This document shows positions 1 to 6,300 of a stretch of 13,102 bases of DNA, piece after piece. The stretch covers positions 1-13,102 of the forward strand of contig CAYZPY010000065.1 in NCBI GenBank assembly GCA_964480425.1, written 5' to 3'. The notes beneath the pieces are model-generated. The model searched no databases and was not told the DNA's origin. It worked only from the letters and a program-made list of their open reading frames with translations. The position numbers and the translations under genes are program-made. This stretch comes from CAYYMD01 sp964480425. GTDB taxonomy: Bacteria; Planctomycetota; Phycisphaerae; SM23-33. Each line of letters starts with the position of its first letter. Within the stretch, counting starts at the first letter, position 1.

Positions 1-60
1 GTGTCCTTCAACCACCACAGCCCCGCAAAAATCCTTACAAAGCAAATAGCTCCATAATGC

Positions 61-88
61 TTGACAAATACGCGTTATAGAATATGAT
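61..88 (+). promoter_or_regulatory. Sigma-70-type promoter of the signalling operon
   Basis: A perfect -35 hexamer TTGACA (61-66) is followed after 16 bp by TATGAT (83-88), five of six matches to TATAAT. This predicts a transcription start near 95 and a leader of about 24 nt before the ATG at 119. The surrounding sequence is AT-rich, unlike the GC-rich coding DNA. A perfect TATAAT at 90-95 lies 23 bp from the -35, too far to be its partner. Confidence 0.72.
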
Positions 89-118
89 ATATAATTGACG
101 TTAGGCAAAGGTCTTTAC

Positions 119-736
119 ATGGAGGTAAATTACCCGGTCATGACATCCTGTCGAATTGTGTCATATTGTATGGATTCGCCCCATATAAAGTCCGTCCTTG
201 GCGGTAATGACAAGGTTGACGTCATTTATGCCCGGAGTGGATACGAGGCGGCGGCAGAAATTTTAGCTGCGCCTGCGGCTGCGATCGTGCTGAAGCTGGA
301 GATATTGTCCAAACGTCACGTCGGGCTGCTGAACATCGCCAGGCGGATGGGTCTGGAAATTATCGGCGTCGGCGCATCGTCAGGAGAAATTTCCCTGGGG
401 GCCGAGGAACTTAGCCGGGTTCGCCTGATATCGATTTCGGATTTGGGCGAAGAAATCGAACGCATAGTGTCCCAGCAGGATCAAACATCGGACACCGGCA
501 AGGAAGAATATATTCCGAGGCGCCAAACGTCGCCTCAGCCGCGGCAGGAGTCCTCGCCGGGTGAGGAAGCACCTGCCGCAGAGCAAACCGAGCCCGAACT
601 CCCCCCTGCCGCCGTGGACGAGCCCCCTCAAAAAACGCCAAGGGGCGAACCCGGGCATAACGAACAACGGCGTTCGGCCCACGGAATTCTAACGTCGGAG
701 GAAATATCCGCCCTGCTGAAGGACCGGGAAAAATGA
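119..736 (+). CDS. Pseudoreceiver protein with C-terminal FliM-like peptide
   Basis: A 205-residue cytoplasmic protein in three parts. Residues 10-118 look like a receiver-type alpha/beta domain, but the strand that should carry the phosphorylated Asp reads AIVLKLEIL, with Lys59 at the expected place, so phosphorylation is unlikely. Residues 119-188 are a Pro/Glu/Gln-rich disordered linker. Residues 190-200 read ILTSEEISALL, close to the ILSQAEIDALL peptide with which E. coli FliM binds CheY-P. I infer that the linker presents this peptide to a CheY-like partner or another flagellar-motor protein. The ATG at 119 is chosen because AAAGG (107-111) lies 7 nt upstream and the promoter start is near 95. 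A TTG at 95 would have no leader. An ATG at 140 is also possible, although its GGAGGT (121-126) is rather far. The stop overlaps the next start (ATGA), indicating translational coupling. The family is not recognised. Confidence 0.8.
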   Translation: MEVNYPVMTSCRIVSYCMDSPHIKSVLGGNDKVDVIYARSGYEAAAEILAAPAAAIVLKLEILSKRHVGLLNIARRMGLEIIGVGASSGEISLGAEELSRVRLISISDLGEEIERIVSQQDQTSDTGKEEYIPRRQTSPQPRQESSPGEEAPAAEQTEPELPPAAVDEPPQKTPRGEPGHNEQRRSAHGILTSEEISALLKDREK

Positions 737-1962
737 TGGTCGAGAACGAACAAATACTGGTTCTGGCAGAACCCGGGATCGAGGAAGAACTCCTTAAAAG
801 CTTCGGCGGCGGGCCTCTGATCGTCAACGAGCCCTACGAGGCACTCCTGAAGATGTCCCGTCGTCGGTGGAAGGCGGTTTTGCTCTGTCAAGGCGCCGCG
901 GATGACGATTTTGCGGGAATGTGCCGCGCCACCCGCCGCCTTTGCGGCGACGACGGCGTTTACGCGATATGCACGCCCCGTGGCGAACCCGACGTGGCGC
1001 CGCTGGTGGGCGAACTGATAGACGATTATTTCATTCACCCGCCGACCACCCTGGACGTTCGCAGCGTTTTGGAGTCGGCCGGGACGCCCTCCGAAGTCCG
1101 CGGCACCTATCGCCCGAGCCCGGCCACGCCCGTCGTCACCAGCGCGGGCAAACTATCGGCGCTTATTGATTCCACCCAGAACGTGGCGTCTCTTGAAAAC
1201 CGCCTGGTGGAGATTATCGGCGCACACATCGGGCGTCGCGTGTGGTGGGACGACGCCGACAAGATCAGCGGCGGAGACGAACCGATTCTGCTTTCCGCCG
1301 GCGACGTTCCGCGCGTGCTGCTGGCGGACAAATCCGATTACGACGCGAGGGGCGATACTTTTGTCGAAACCATCCAGCAGTGTCTTCCGGCGCTGACGGC
1401 CGCGGCAAGGCGGGCCGAATCGCTGCATCGCCTGGCGGTGACCGACCATCTGACCGGCGCCTACAATCGCAGGTACTTTTACCACCTGACCGACCAGATA
1501 CTCTCCCAGGGGCGCTGCGGGAGTTACCGCGTGACGCTGCTGCTTTACGACATTGACGATTTCAAGCGATACAACGACACGTACGGTCACGCCGCCGGCG
1601 ACGAGATACTCAAATCCACCGCCGCCATAATGAAGCGCATAACGCGTTCGCACGACGTAGTGTCCAGGATAGGCGGCGACGAGTTCGCCGTGCTTTTCTG
1701 GGACCCCAAGCCCCGCACGCCCGACAGCAGCCCGCCCAGGGACGCCTACGTATTGGCGCACCGCTTCCGCCAGGCGGTGACGAATCACAGTTTCCCGTCG
1801 CTCGGCCCGGAGGGCAAAGGCGTGCTGACTATTTCGGGCGGACTGGCAAACCATCCCTCCGACGGGACCACCTGCCGACAACTGCTAAAGTCGGCCGACG
1901 GGGCGCTTCGAAAAGCCAAGGAATCGGGCAAGAACAACATCTTCCTGGTCGGGAACGAATAG
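733..1962 (+). CDS. Diguanylate cyclase: pseudoreceiver, GAF-like, GGDEF
   Basis: A 409-residue protein predicted to make cyclic di-GMP from two GTP. Residues 6-115 resemble a receiver domain, but the acidic pair is replaced (LAEPG) and the phospho-Asp strand reads AVLLCQGA, so it is probably not phosphorylated. Residues 140-235 resemble a GAF sensor domain ending in a helix that enters the cyclase domain. The GGDEF domain runs from about 236 to 409: DHLTGAYNRR (238-247), metal-binding Asp273, the active-site loop GGDEF at 314-318, and an inhibitory-site RSHD (305-308) exactly five residues before it. The enzyme should therefore be active and inhibited by its product. A Pro-rich insertion (about 323-336) follows the GGDEF strand. 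The ATG lies inside the upstream stop (ATGA), with AAGGA at 719-723; a second ATG follows at 736. The partner is presumably the upstream pseudoreceiver protein. Confidence 0.93.
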   Translation: MMVENEQILVLAEPGIEEELLKSFGGGPLIVNEPYEALLKMSRRRWKAVLLCQGAADDDFAGMCRATRRLCGDDGVYAICTPRGEPDVAPLVGELIDDYFIHPPTTLDVRSVLESAGTPSEVRGTYRPSPATPVVTSAGKLSALIDSTQNVASLENRLVEIIGAHIGRRVWWDDADKISGGDEPILLSAGDVPRVLLADKSDYDARGDTFVETIQQCLPALTAAARRAESLHRLAVTDHLTGAYNRRYFYHLTDQILSQGRCGSYRVTLLLYDIDDFKRYNDTYGHAAGDEILKSTAAIMKRITRSHDVVSRIGGDEFAVLFWDPKPRTPDSSPPRDAYVLAHRFRQAVTNHSFPSLGPEGKGVLTISGGLANHPSDGTTCRQLLKSADGALRKAKESGKNNIFLVGNE

Positions 1963-1965
1963 CAA

Positions 1966-2796
1966 TCATTCCCCGGCCAGTTGCCGGAGGCGATTGTGAA
2001 TCTGTTCTTTCTTTTGGGGCGGCATATCCTCTTCGTCCAGCAGCGCCTGGCATCCCTCGATGAACAATTCCCTGGCGAATTCACTGTCGTAAACCCTTTG
2101 TTGGAACGTCCTGTCATCGAGACTCCTTAAAAAGCCCTCGAACTCGCCAAAGTAACTGCCGTAAATGTGGAACGAATCGACCACGTGTATGTATTCGCCG
2201 GGGGTCACGCCGAGTCTGGCGGCGATTTCGCTCTGGATCTCAGTGAAGGCGTACATGTTCATGAAAGCGGCCTTGAACGCGTCATTAGATCGCATGTGCG
2301 CGGTAATGTGCAGGCGGTCCTGCGATATGCGGAACCACATTCGTTGCAGGCATGCGGGGTCGGCGATGTTGGTGTCGTTCCAGACCTGCCAGGTCACCGC
2401 CTGCGCCCTGCGGGTGTATGGAACCTGTCGGAGTTTTTCCACGACGGCGTCGATCTGGTTAAAAACGCCCTTTTGCGGAACCTCGTATTCGAAGAGGCGC
2501 TGATGATAGGTGTATTCCCACTTTCCCGCCTCGGGATCGACCCAGTGGTCGTGCACGCCGTAGAGCACCTCGGCGCGATATTTTTCCAGGTCGTCCAGTC
2601 CACCGGGGAACGCCCTGTGTATGCGCGGCTCGAGGAACGGTTTTGTAACGTGAATAAGCGCCACGACGTCGCGGCTGTTGGGGTCGTCGGGCCTGTCGTA
2701 CTCGGTGGGGAATCTGTCGCCCTGCTCCCAGCATGCCAGCAGCGCCTGCTCCCACGCCAGGGGGAGCGACTCGGCCGTTACGTGGATTGATTTCAT
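1966..2796 (-). CDS. thyA: Thymidylate synthase, divergent class
   Basis: A 276-residue protein predicted to methylate dUMP to dTMP with methylenetetrahydrofolate. Key residues align with E. coli ThyA at a constant offset of three: catalytic Cys149 (PAC), Arg129-Arg130 (phosphate contact from the partner subunit), Arg169-Ser170-Asp172 (RSND), Asn180, His210 and Tyr212. Asn180 corresponds to Asn177, which favours dUMP; dCMP hydroxymethylases carry Asp there. The first 80 residues and the C-terminus differ: the usual RTGTGT motif, the Glu58 region and the C-terminal APVAI-like cap are not seen. This resembles the archaeal/methanogen-type synthases more than classical ThyA. The ATG at 2796 (MKSIHVTAES) is chosen because the family-like sequence begins there; an in-frame ATG at 2859 would add 21 unconvincing residues. 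The stop lies 3 bp from the convergent cyclase stop. Confidence 0.85.
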   Translation of the reverse strand: MKSIHVTAESLPLAWEQALLACWEQGDRFPTEYDRPDDPNSRDVVALIHVTKPFLEPRIHRAFPGGLDDLEKYRAEVLYGVHDHWVDPEAGKWEYTYHQRLFEYEVPQKGVFNQIDAVVEKLRQVPYTRRAQAVTWQVWNDTNIADPACLQRMWFRISQDRLHITAHMRSNDAFKAAFMNMYAFTEIQSEIAARLGVTPGEYIHVVDSFHIYGSYFGEFEGFLRSLDDRTFQQRVYDSEFARELFIEGCQALLDEEDMPPQKKEQIHNRLRQLAGE

Positions 2797-2891
2797 TGCA
2801 ATATCCCGGATCAAGCTGCTGCGGTGAAACCCCGCCAAGGCAGGGTCGCAAAACTTCATAAATACGCCGCGAGGCGCGAATAATCAAGGAC

Positions 2892-2936
2892 GCGCCGGCG
2901 AATGGCGCAACGGCGATTATGCCCGTGGCGGCATAA
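2892..2936. repeat. Two adjacent inverted repeats in divergent intergenic region
   Basis: The first is GCGCC (2892-2896) and GGCGC (2904-2908) with a 7-nt spacer. The second is TTATGCC (2917-2923) and GGCATAA (2930-2936) with a 6-nt spacer. Neither is followed by a T-tract, so terminator function is doubtful. They lie between the divergently transcribed thymidylate synthase and isomerase genes and could be operators or transcript hairpins. Confidence 0.5.
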
Positions 2937-2940
2937 GTGA

Positions 2941-2969
2941 TTGAAATGGCTGCGGGAATGCCTTATTTA
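2941..2969 (+). promoter_or_regulatory. Weak candidate promoter for the isomerase-dehydrogenase pair
   Basis: TTGAAA (2941-2946, five of six matches to the -35 consensus) is followed after 17 bp by TATTTA (2964-2969), a poor -10 box in an AT-rich patch. It would give a leader of about 45 nt containing the 2975-2994 palindrome. The support is positional and weak. Confidence 0.3.
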
Positions 2970-2974
2970 TCGAT

Positions 2975-2994
2975 CCTGCCTGCCGGCAGGCAGG
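2975..2994. repeat. Perfect 20-bp GC-rich palindrome
   Basis: CCTGCCTGCC is followed directly by its exact reverse complement GGCAGGCAGG. It lies 28 bp before the isomerase ATG. Related imperfect copies occur at 4958-4990 and 6670-6689, so I read it as a member of a dispersed palindromic repeat family rather than a gene-specific operator. Confidence 0.8.
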
Positions 2995-3022
2995 TCTCGT
3001 AATAGTTTACGGACCATGCGTG

Positions 3023-3823
3023 ATGATAAAGAGCGGACTGGTATCCATAACGTTTCGAAAGTTGTCGCCCCGGAAGATTATCGATCTGGCCTCAAAGGCG
3101 CGCCTCGACGGCGTGGAATGGGGCGGCGACGTTCACGTTCCGCACGGACGGACGGAAACGGCCGGGAACGTGCGCAAAATGACCGCAGACGCCGGACTTG
3201 CGGTGGCGTCGTACGGCTCCTATTACCGCGCCGCCCAGAGCGAACAGGACGACTTGCCCTTCGGCGACGTCCTGGACACCGCCGCGGCGCTAGGCGCCGA
3301 TAATATTCGCGTGTGGGCGGGCACAAAGGGCTCGTCCGACAGCGACGACGACTATCGCCGCCGAGTGTGCGACGATTTACGGCGAATCGCCGAGGCGGCG
3401 GCCAACGCCTCGGTGCGCGTCTCGCTGGAATGTCATGCAAACACGCTGACCGACACCACCGAATCCGCCCTGGACGTGATTAACCGCACTGAACACGATA
3501 ATCTTTCGATATACTGGCAGCCGCTGACCGGCATGGGCTTTTCCGAAAGGATCGATAACCTCACCACCCTGCTGCCCTACCTGAGCAACATCCACGTGTT
3601 CCACTGGGAATTTCCCGACGGAAAGAAGGACAAGCGTCCGCTTCAAGACGGCGCTGAGCACTGGCGGGAATATCTGCAACTGGCCGGCCGCGCCGCCGGC
3701 GACCGCTTTGCGATGCTGGAATTCGTCAGGGACGATTCGATCGGGCAGTTTCTCGACGATGCGGCGACGCTGAACGAACTTCTGAAGAACCCCCTTAGGG
3801 GCCTGAACCGAGAGGGACAATGA
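3023..3823 (+). CDS. Sugar phosphate isomerase/epimerase-like TIM-barrel protein
   Basis: A 266-residue cytoplasmic protein of the xylose isomerase-like TIM-barrel superfamily (sugar isomerases, epimerases, AP endonuclease 2). It opens with a typical first strand (KSGLVSITFR) and shows the family strand pattern: DGVEWGGDVH, ADNIRVWAG, RVSLECHANT, LSIYWQP, IHVFHWEFP and FAMLEFVRD. Likely divalent-metal ligands are Glu136 (LECH), a His of the IHVFHWE strand and Glu233 (LEF). The usual Asp ligand position appears as WQP. Length is normal for the family. ATG 3023 has a weak CGGA at 3010-3013; an in-frame GTG at 3020 is an equal alternative. The gene overlaps the dehydrogenase start by 4 bp, so the two enzymes probably act in one sugar or sugar-acid pathway. 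The substrate cannot be named from sequence. Confidence 0.85.
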   Translation: MIKSGLVSITFRKLSPRKIIDLASKARLDGVEWGGDVHVPHGRTETAGNVRKMTADAGLAVASYGSYYRAAQSEQDDLPFGDVLDTAAALGADNIRVWAGTKGSSDSDDDYRRRVCDDLRRIAEAAANASVRVSLECHANTLTDTTESALDVINRTEHDNLSIYWQPLTGMGFSERIDNLTTLLPYLSNIHVFHWEFPDGKKDKRPLQDGAEHWREYLQLAGRAAGDRFAMLEFVRDDSIGQFLDDAATLNELLKNPLRGLNREGQ

Positions 3824-4848
3824 GACGACCAAAGACCATCTATCTGCTTAAGTCAGAGGTATTTGACAGGATTTACGGCCCCGCCGAACAGCAGGATATC
3901 GGCGAACTGACCGACATATACGCCCCGCCGCAGACCGCCCGGAGCATCCGCGAGAATATGAGCATCCTCAATGAGGCCGAGGCGATATTTTCCGGCTGGG
4001 GGGCGCCGAGGTTAGACAGGGAGTTTCTGGACGCCGCGCCGCGTCTGGAAATCGTCTTCTACGGCGCGGGCGCCGTGGGCGGTGTCGTCACGGAGGAATT
4101 TTTCGACAGGGGCGTTCGTATAACCAGCGCCTACGCCGCCAACGCCGTGCCTGTGGCGGAGTTTACGGTCTCGGCCATCGTTCTGTCGCTCAAACACGCG
4201 TGGCATTATATCTCGGCGATAAAGTCCCACAAGCGGTATCCGCAGCGATGGAGCGTCCCCGGATGTTACGGCAGCACGGTCGGCCTGGTTTCCCTGGGCA
4301 CGATAGGCAGGACCGTTTTGAGGATGCTCGAATCCTACGACCTGAACGTAATAGCGTATGACCCGTGCGTCTGGAAGCAACAGGCCGATGACTCCGCGGG
4401 GGCGGGTATGAACGTGGAACTTGTCGGGCTGGAAGAACTGTTTCGGCGCAGCGACGTGGTGTCCGTTCACGCCCCCCTGCTGGACAAGACCCGGGGCATG
4501 ATAACCGGCGAGCACATCGCCTCGATGAAGCGCGGCGCGTCGCTGATAAACACCGCCCGCGGCGCGGTGATCCGCCAGGATGAACTGACCCGCGCGGCGC
4601 AGCGCCGCAGCGATTTGCAGTTCGTGCTGGACGTTACGAGCCCCGAACCGCCGCGGGAGGGCTCGGCCCTTTATGAACTGCCCAATGTGATTCTCACACC
4701 GCACATCGCCGGCTCGCAGTTCGCCGAGTGCAGGCGCATGGGGCGATACATGGTGGATGAACTCAAGAGGTATCTCGCCGACGAAGATCTCAAGTGGGAG
4801 ATAACCCGTAGCGGCGCGCAGAACACCACCCACCAGCCACGGGACTGA
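3820..4848 (+). CDS. NAD-dependent D-2-hydroxyacid dehydrogenase family protein
   Basis: A 342-residue oxidoreductase of the D-isomer-specific 2-hydroxyacid dehydrogenase family, which interconverts 2-hydroxy and 2-keto acids with NAD(H). The Rossmann domain (about 110-300) holds VGLVSLGTIG at 154-163, with Ser replacing the usual second Gly, and Asp181 (AYDP) for the NAD ribose. The catalytic set is present: Arg247 (INTARGAV), Glu276 (TSPEPP) and His295 (LTPHIAG). The N-terminal substrate domain (1-109) is divergent but contains the expected FYGAGAVGG segment. The start overlaps the preceding stop (ATGA), with a purine-rich AGAGGGA just upstream, so translation is coupled to the isomerase. 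The pair suggests oxidation of a sugar-derived acid, but specificity is not readable. The C-terminal ~15 residues look like an unstructured tail. Confidence 0.9.
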   Translation: MRRPKTIYLLKSEVFDRIYGPAEQQDIGELTDIYAPPQTARSIRENMSILNEAEAIFSGWGAPRLDREFLDAAPRLEIVFYGAGAVGGVVTEEFFDRGVRITSAYAANAVPVAEFTVSAIVLSLKHAWHYISAIKSHKRYPQRWSVPGCYGSTVGLVSLGTIGRTVLRMLESYDLNVIAYDPCVWKQQADDSAGAGMNVELVGLEELFRRSDVVSVHAPLLDKTRGMITGEHIASMKRGASLINTARGAVIRQDELTRAAQRRSDLQFVLDVTSPEPPREGSALYELPNVILTPHIAGSQFAECRRMGRYMVDELKRYLADEDLKWEITRSGAQNTTHQPRD

Positions 4849-4859
4849 TTCGGTCGAAT

Positions 4860-4889
4860 TTGTGAGAAGCCGTGTTAACCGCATATAAT
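4860..4889 (+). promoter_or_regulatory. Candidate promoter of the metallopeptidase gene
   Basis: TTGTGA (4860-4865, four of six) and a perfect TATAAT (4884-4889) are separated by 18 bp, in an AT-rich patch just after the dehydrogenase stop. The predicted start is near 4896, giving a leader of about 100 nt rich in inverted repeats. Confidence 0.5.
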
Positions 4890-4912
4890 ATAGCAAATTC
4901 CGCCCGGACGGA

Positions 4913-4940
4913 CGGCCGTATGGCCGCAAACGTCGCGGCC
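4913..4940 (+). promoter_or_regulatory. Leader with two mutually exclusive hairpins
   Basis: CGGCC (4913-4917) can pair with GGCCG (4922-4926) around a 4-nt loop. Alternatively GGCCGC (4922-4927) can pair with GCGGCC (4935-4940) around a 7-nt loop. Both use 4922-4926, so only one can form at a time. Whether this is regulation or simple GC-rich symmetry cannot be decided here. Confidence 0.35.
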
Positions 4941-4957
4941 GGATAGCCCGCTTACGC

Positions 4958-4990
4958 CCACCTGCCTACCTGCGGTAAGCATGCAGGCGG
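4958..4990. repeat. Imperfect palindromic repeat overlapping the RBS
   Basis: CCACCTGC (4958-4965) and GCAGGCGG (4983-4990) form an imperfect outer stem enclosing TACC (4967-4970) and GGTA (4974-4977). The CCTGCC/GCAGG core resembles the perfect palindrome at 2975-2994. Its right arm contains AGGCGG, the only Shine-Dalgarno-like sequence before the ATG at 4998, so a hairpin here could hide the ribosome binding site. Confidence 0.5.
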
Positions 4991-4997
4991 TAACGCA

Positions 4998-6263
4998 ATG
5001 AAACATAAAACATCAATCAGCCCGGCAATCACGGCATTCATTGTGATTTTGGCGCTTGCGGCGCATCAATCGGCCACTGGCGGCGGAGCAAAGCCGTCCG
5101 CGGAAAAAATCCCGTCGTCGAAACATCCCACCCCCGGCGCGGCGATGAAGGCGTATCCCAGCAGGTATTACGTCATACACACCTCCCTGGGGATAGAGAC
5201 GGTTCGCGAGGCGTCGCTGAGGATGACCGTAGTGGCGCGGGAATATCACCGCCGCACACGCAGTTTTGCCGGCGTGATACGCAAAAAAATGCCGTTTTAC
5301 ATCTTCAGCGATCGTGCCCAATACAAAGCCGGCGGCGGCCCGAAAGGCAGCGCCGGAGCGTTCACCGGAAGCAAGTTGATGGCGCTGGCGGACAATAAGA
5401 CCCGCAGGCATCTCTGGCACGTGGTTCAGCACGAGGCGTTTCACCAGTTCGCGCATTACGTGATAACGCCGCGCCTGCCCATCTGGGCGAATGAGGGCAT
5501 GGCGGAATATTTCGGCCTGGGCGAATGGACCGGCGACGATTTTGTCACGGGAGTGATTCCGCCCGCCCGGCTCAAGCGCCTCAAGGGATTAATCAACGGC
5601 AACGAGCTGGCGCCGTTTAAAGAGATGCTCACCATGACCGCGGCCCAGTGGAACCGCCAGTCGAACCTGCGGAACTACGACCAGGCGTGGTCTATGGTGC
5701 ATTTCCTGGTCCACGGCAACGGGGGCAAATACAAGGGCGCGTTCTCGGCGTACATAAACGACATCGCCCGGGGTCGCACCAGCGTACAGGCGTTCGAGGC
5801 GAGGTTCGGCAAATTCGACTCTTCGACCATAAAGGCGTTCGAGCAGCGTTACCGCAAGTGGTGGCTCGATCAGCCCGACAGGGGCACGACGCAGTTGTAC
5901 GTCGAGGCGCTGATGAAGACGCTGACGAGTTTCCTAGCCAGGGCGCACGCGTCGGGCATGGAGTTCGGGACAGCGGAGGAATATTTCAACGCGGCCGGCA
6001 ACGGTGAGATAAAAATCGACATCGCCAAGCGACCCCATCTCTGGCTGCCGCAGTCGCTGCTGGAAAAATCGCTCAAACAGGCCGACAACATCGAAAAATG
6101 GTCGCTGCGGACCGACACGCCCGCGCCGCGCCTGGTGCTCACACTTGAGAATGGCGTGGAATTCACCGGCGGATTCCGCCTGAGGCCGGGCAACAGGCCC
6201 ATCGTCGCCGTTTCGCCAGGCAAGTCTGAAAAAGCCAAAAATAGGTCAAAGAACCGCAAATAA
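4998..6263 (+). CDS. Exported DUF1570-like HExxH metallopeptidase
   Basis: A 421-residue protein with an N-terminal export signal: basic MKHK, hydrophobic core at about 11-22, then a small-residue stretch. No lipobox Cys is seen. The mature protein should act outside the cytoplasmic membrane. Residues 141-171 hold the zinc site: HEAFH at 145-149, with Glu166 in ANEGMAEYF as the likely third ligand, the gluzincin pattern of DUF1570/peptidase-MA-like proteins. Residues 227-290 contain the usual downstream helical segment (YDQAWSMVHFLVH and a following KWW motif). The C-terminal ~110 residues are less recognisable and end in a very basic Lys/Arg tail. AGGCGG at 4985-4990 is the probable RBS, 7 nt from the ATG. 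The substrate is unknown. The gene appears monocistronic, with its own candidate promoter and a palindrome downstream. Confidence 0.87.
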   Translation: MKHKTSISPAITAFIVILALAAHQSATGGGAKPSAEKIPSSKHPTPGAAMKAYPSRYYVIHTSLGIETVREASLRMTVVAREYHRRTRSFAGVIRKKMPFYIFSDRAQYKAGGGPKGSAGAFTGSKLMALADNKTRRHLWHVVQHEAFHQFAHYVITPRLPIWANEGMAEYFGLGEWTGDDFVTGVIPPARLKRLKGLINGNELAPFKEMLTMTAAQWNRQSNLRNYDQAWSMVHFLVHGNGGKYKGAFSAYINDIARGRTSVQAFEARFGKFDSSTIKAFEQRYRKWWLDQPDRGTTQLYVEALMKTLTSFLARAHASGMEFGTAEEYFNAAGNGEIKIDIAKRPHLWLPQSLLEKSLKQADNIEKWSLRTDTPAPRLVLTLENGVEFTGGFRLRPGNRPIVAVSPGKSEKAKNRSKNRK

Positions 6264-6266
6264 CAT

Positions 6267-6284
6267 CGCCGCCTCGAGGCGGCG
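6267..6284 (-). terminator. Perfect palindrome between convergent genes, probable terminator
   Basis: CGCCGCCTC joins its exact reverse complement GAGGCGGCG, giving a stem of up to 7 bp with a TCGA loop. It sits in the 37-bp gap between convergent stop codons. Read on the minus strand, a modestly T-rich ATGTTATTT follows, so it best fits termination of the glycosyltransferase transcript. On the plus strand only GC-rich DNA follows. Confidence 0.5.
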
Positions 6285-6300
6285 GCGCGCGGGCGGCGCT

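Noticed and set aside
90..95. Perfect TATAAT as alternative -10 box
   Set aside because: It is 23 bp from the TTGACA at 61-66, too far for a sigma-70 promoter. TATGAT at 83-88 has normal spacing.
2167..2790. A 207-codon plus-strand open frame
   Set aside because: It is a shadow of the thymidylate synthase gene on the opposite strand, where eight active-site residues align with E. coli ThyA.
4012..4929. A 305-codon minus-strand open frame
   Set aside because: It is antisense to the dehydrogenase gene, whose catalytic residues are plainly readable. The translation is Arg/His/Gly-rich with no domain pattern.
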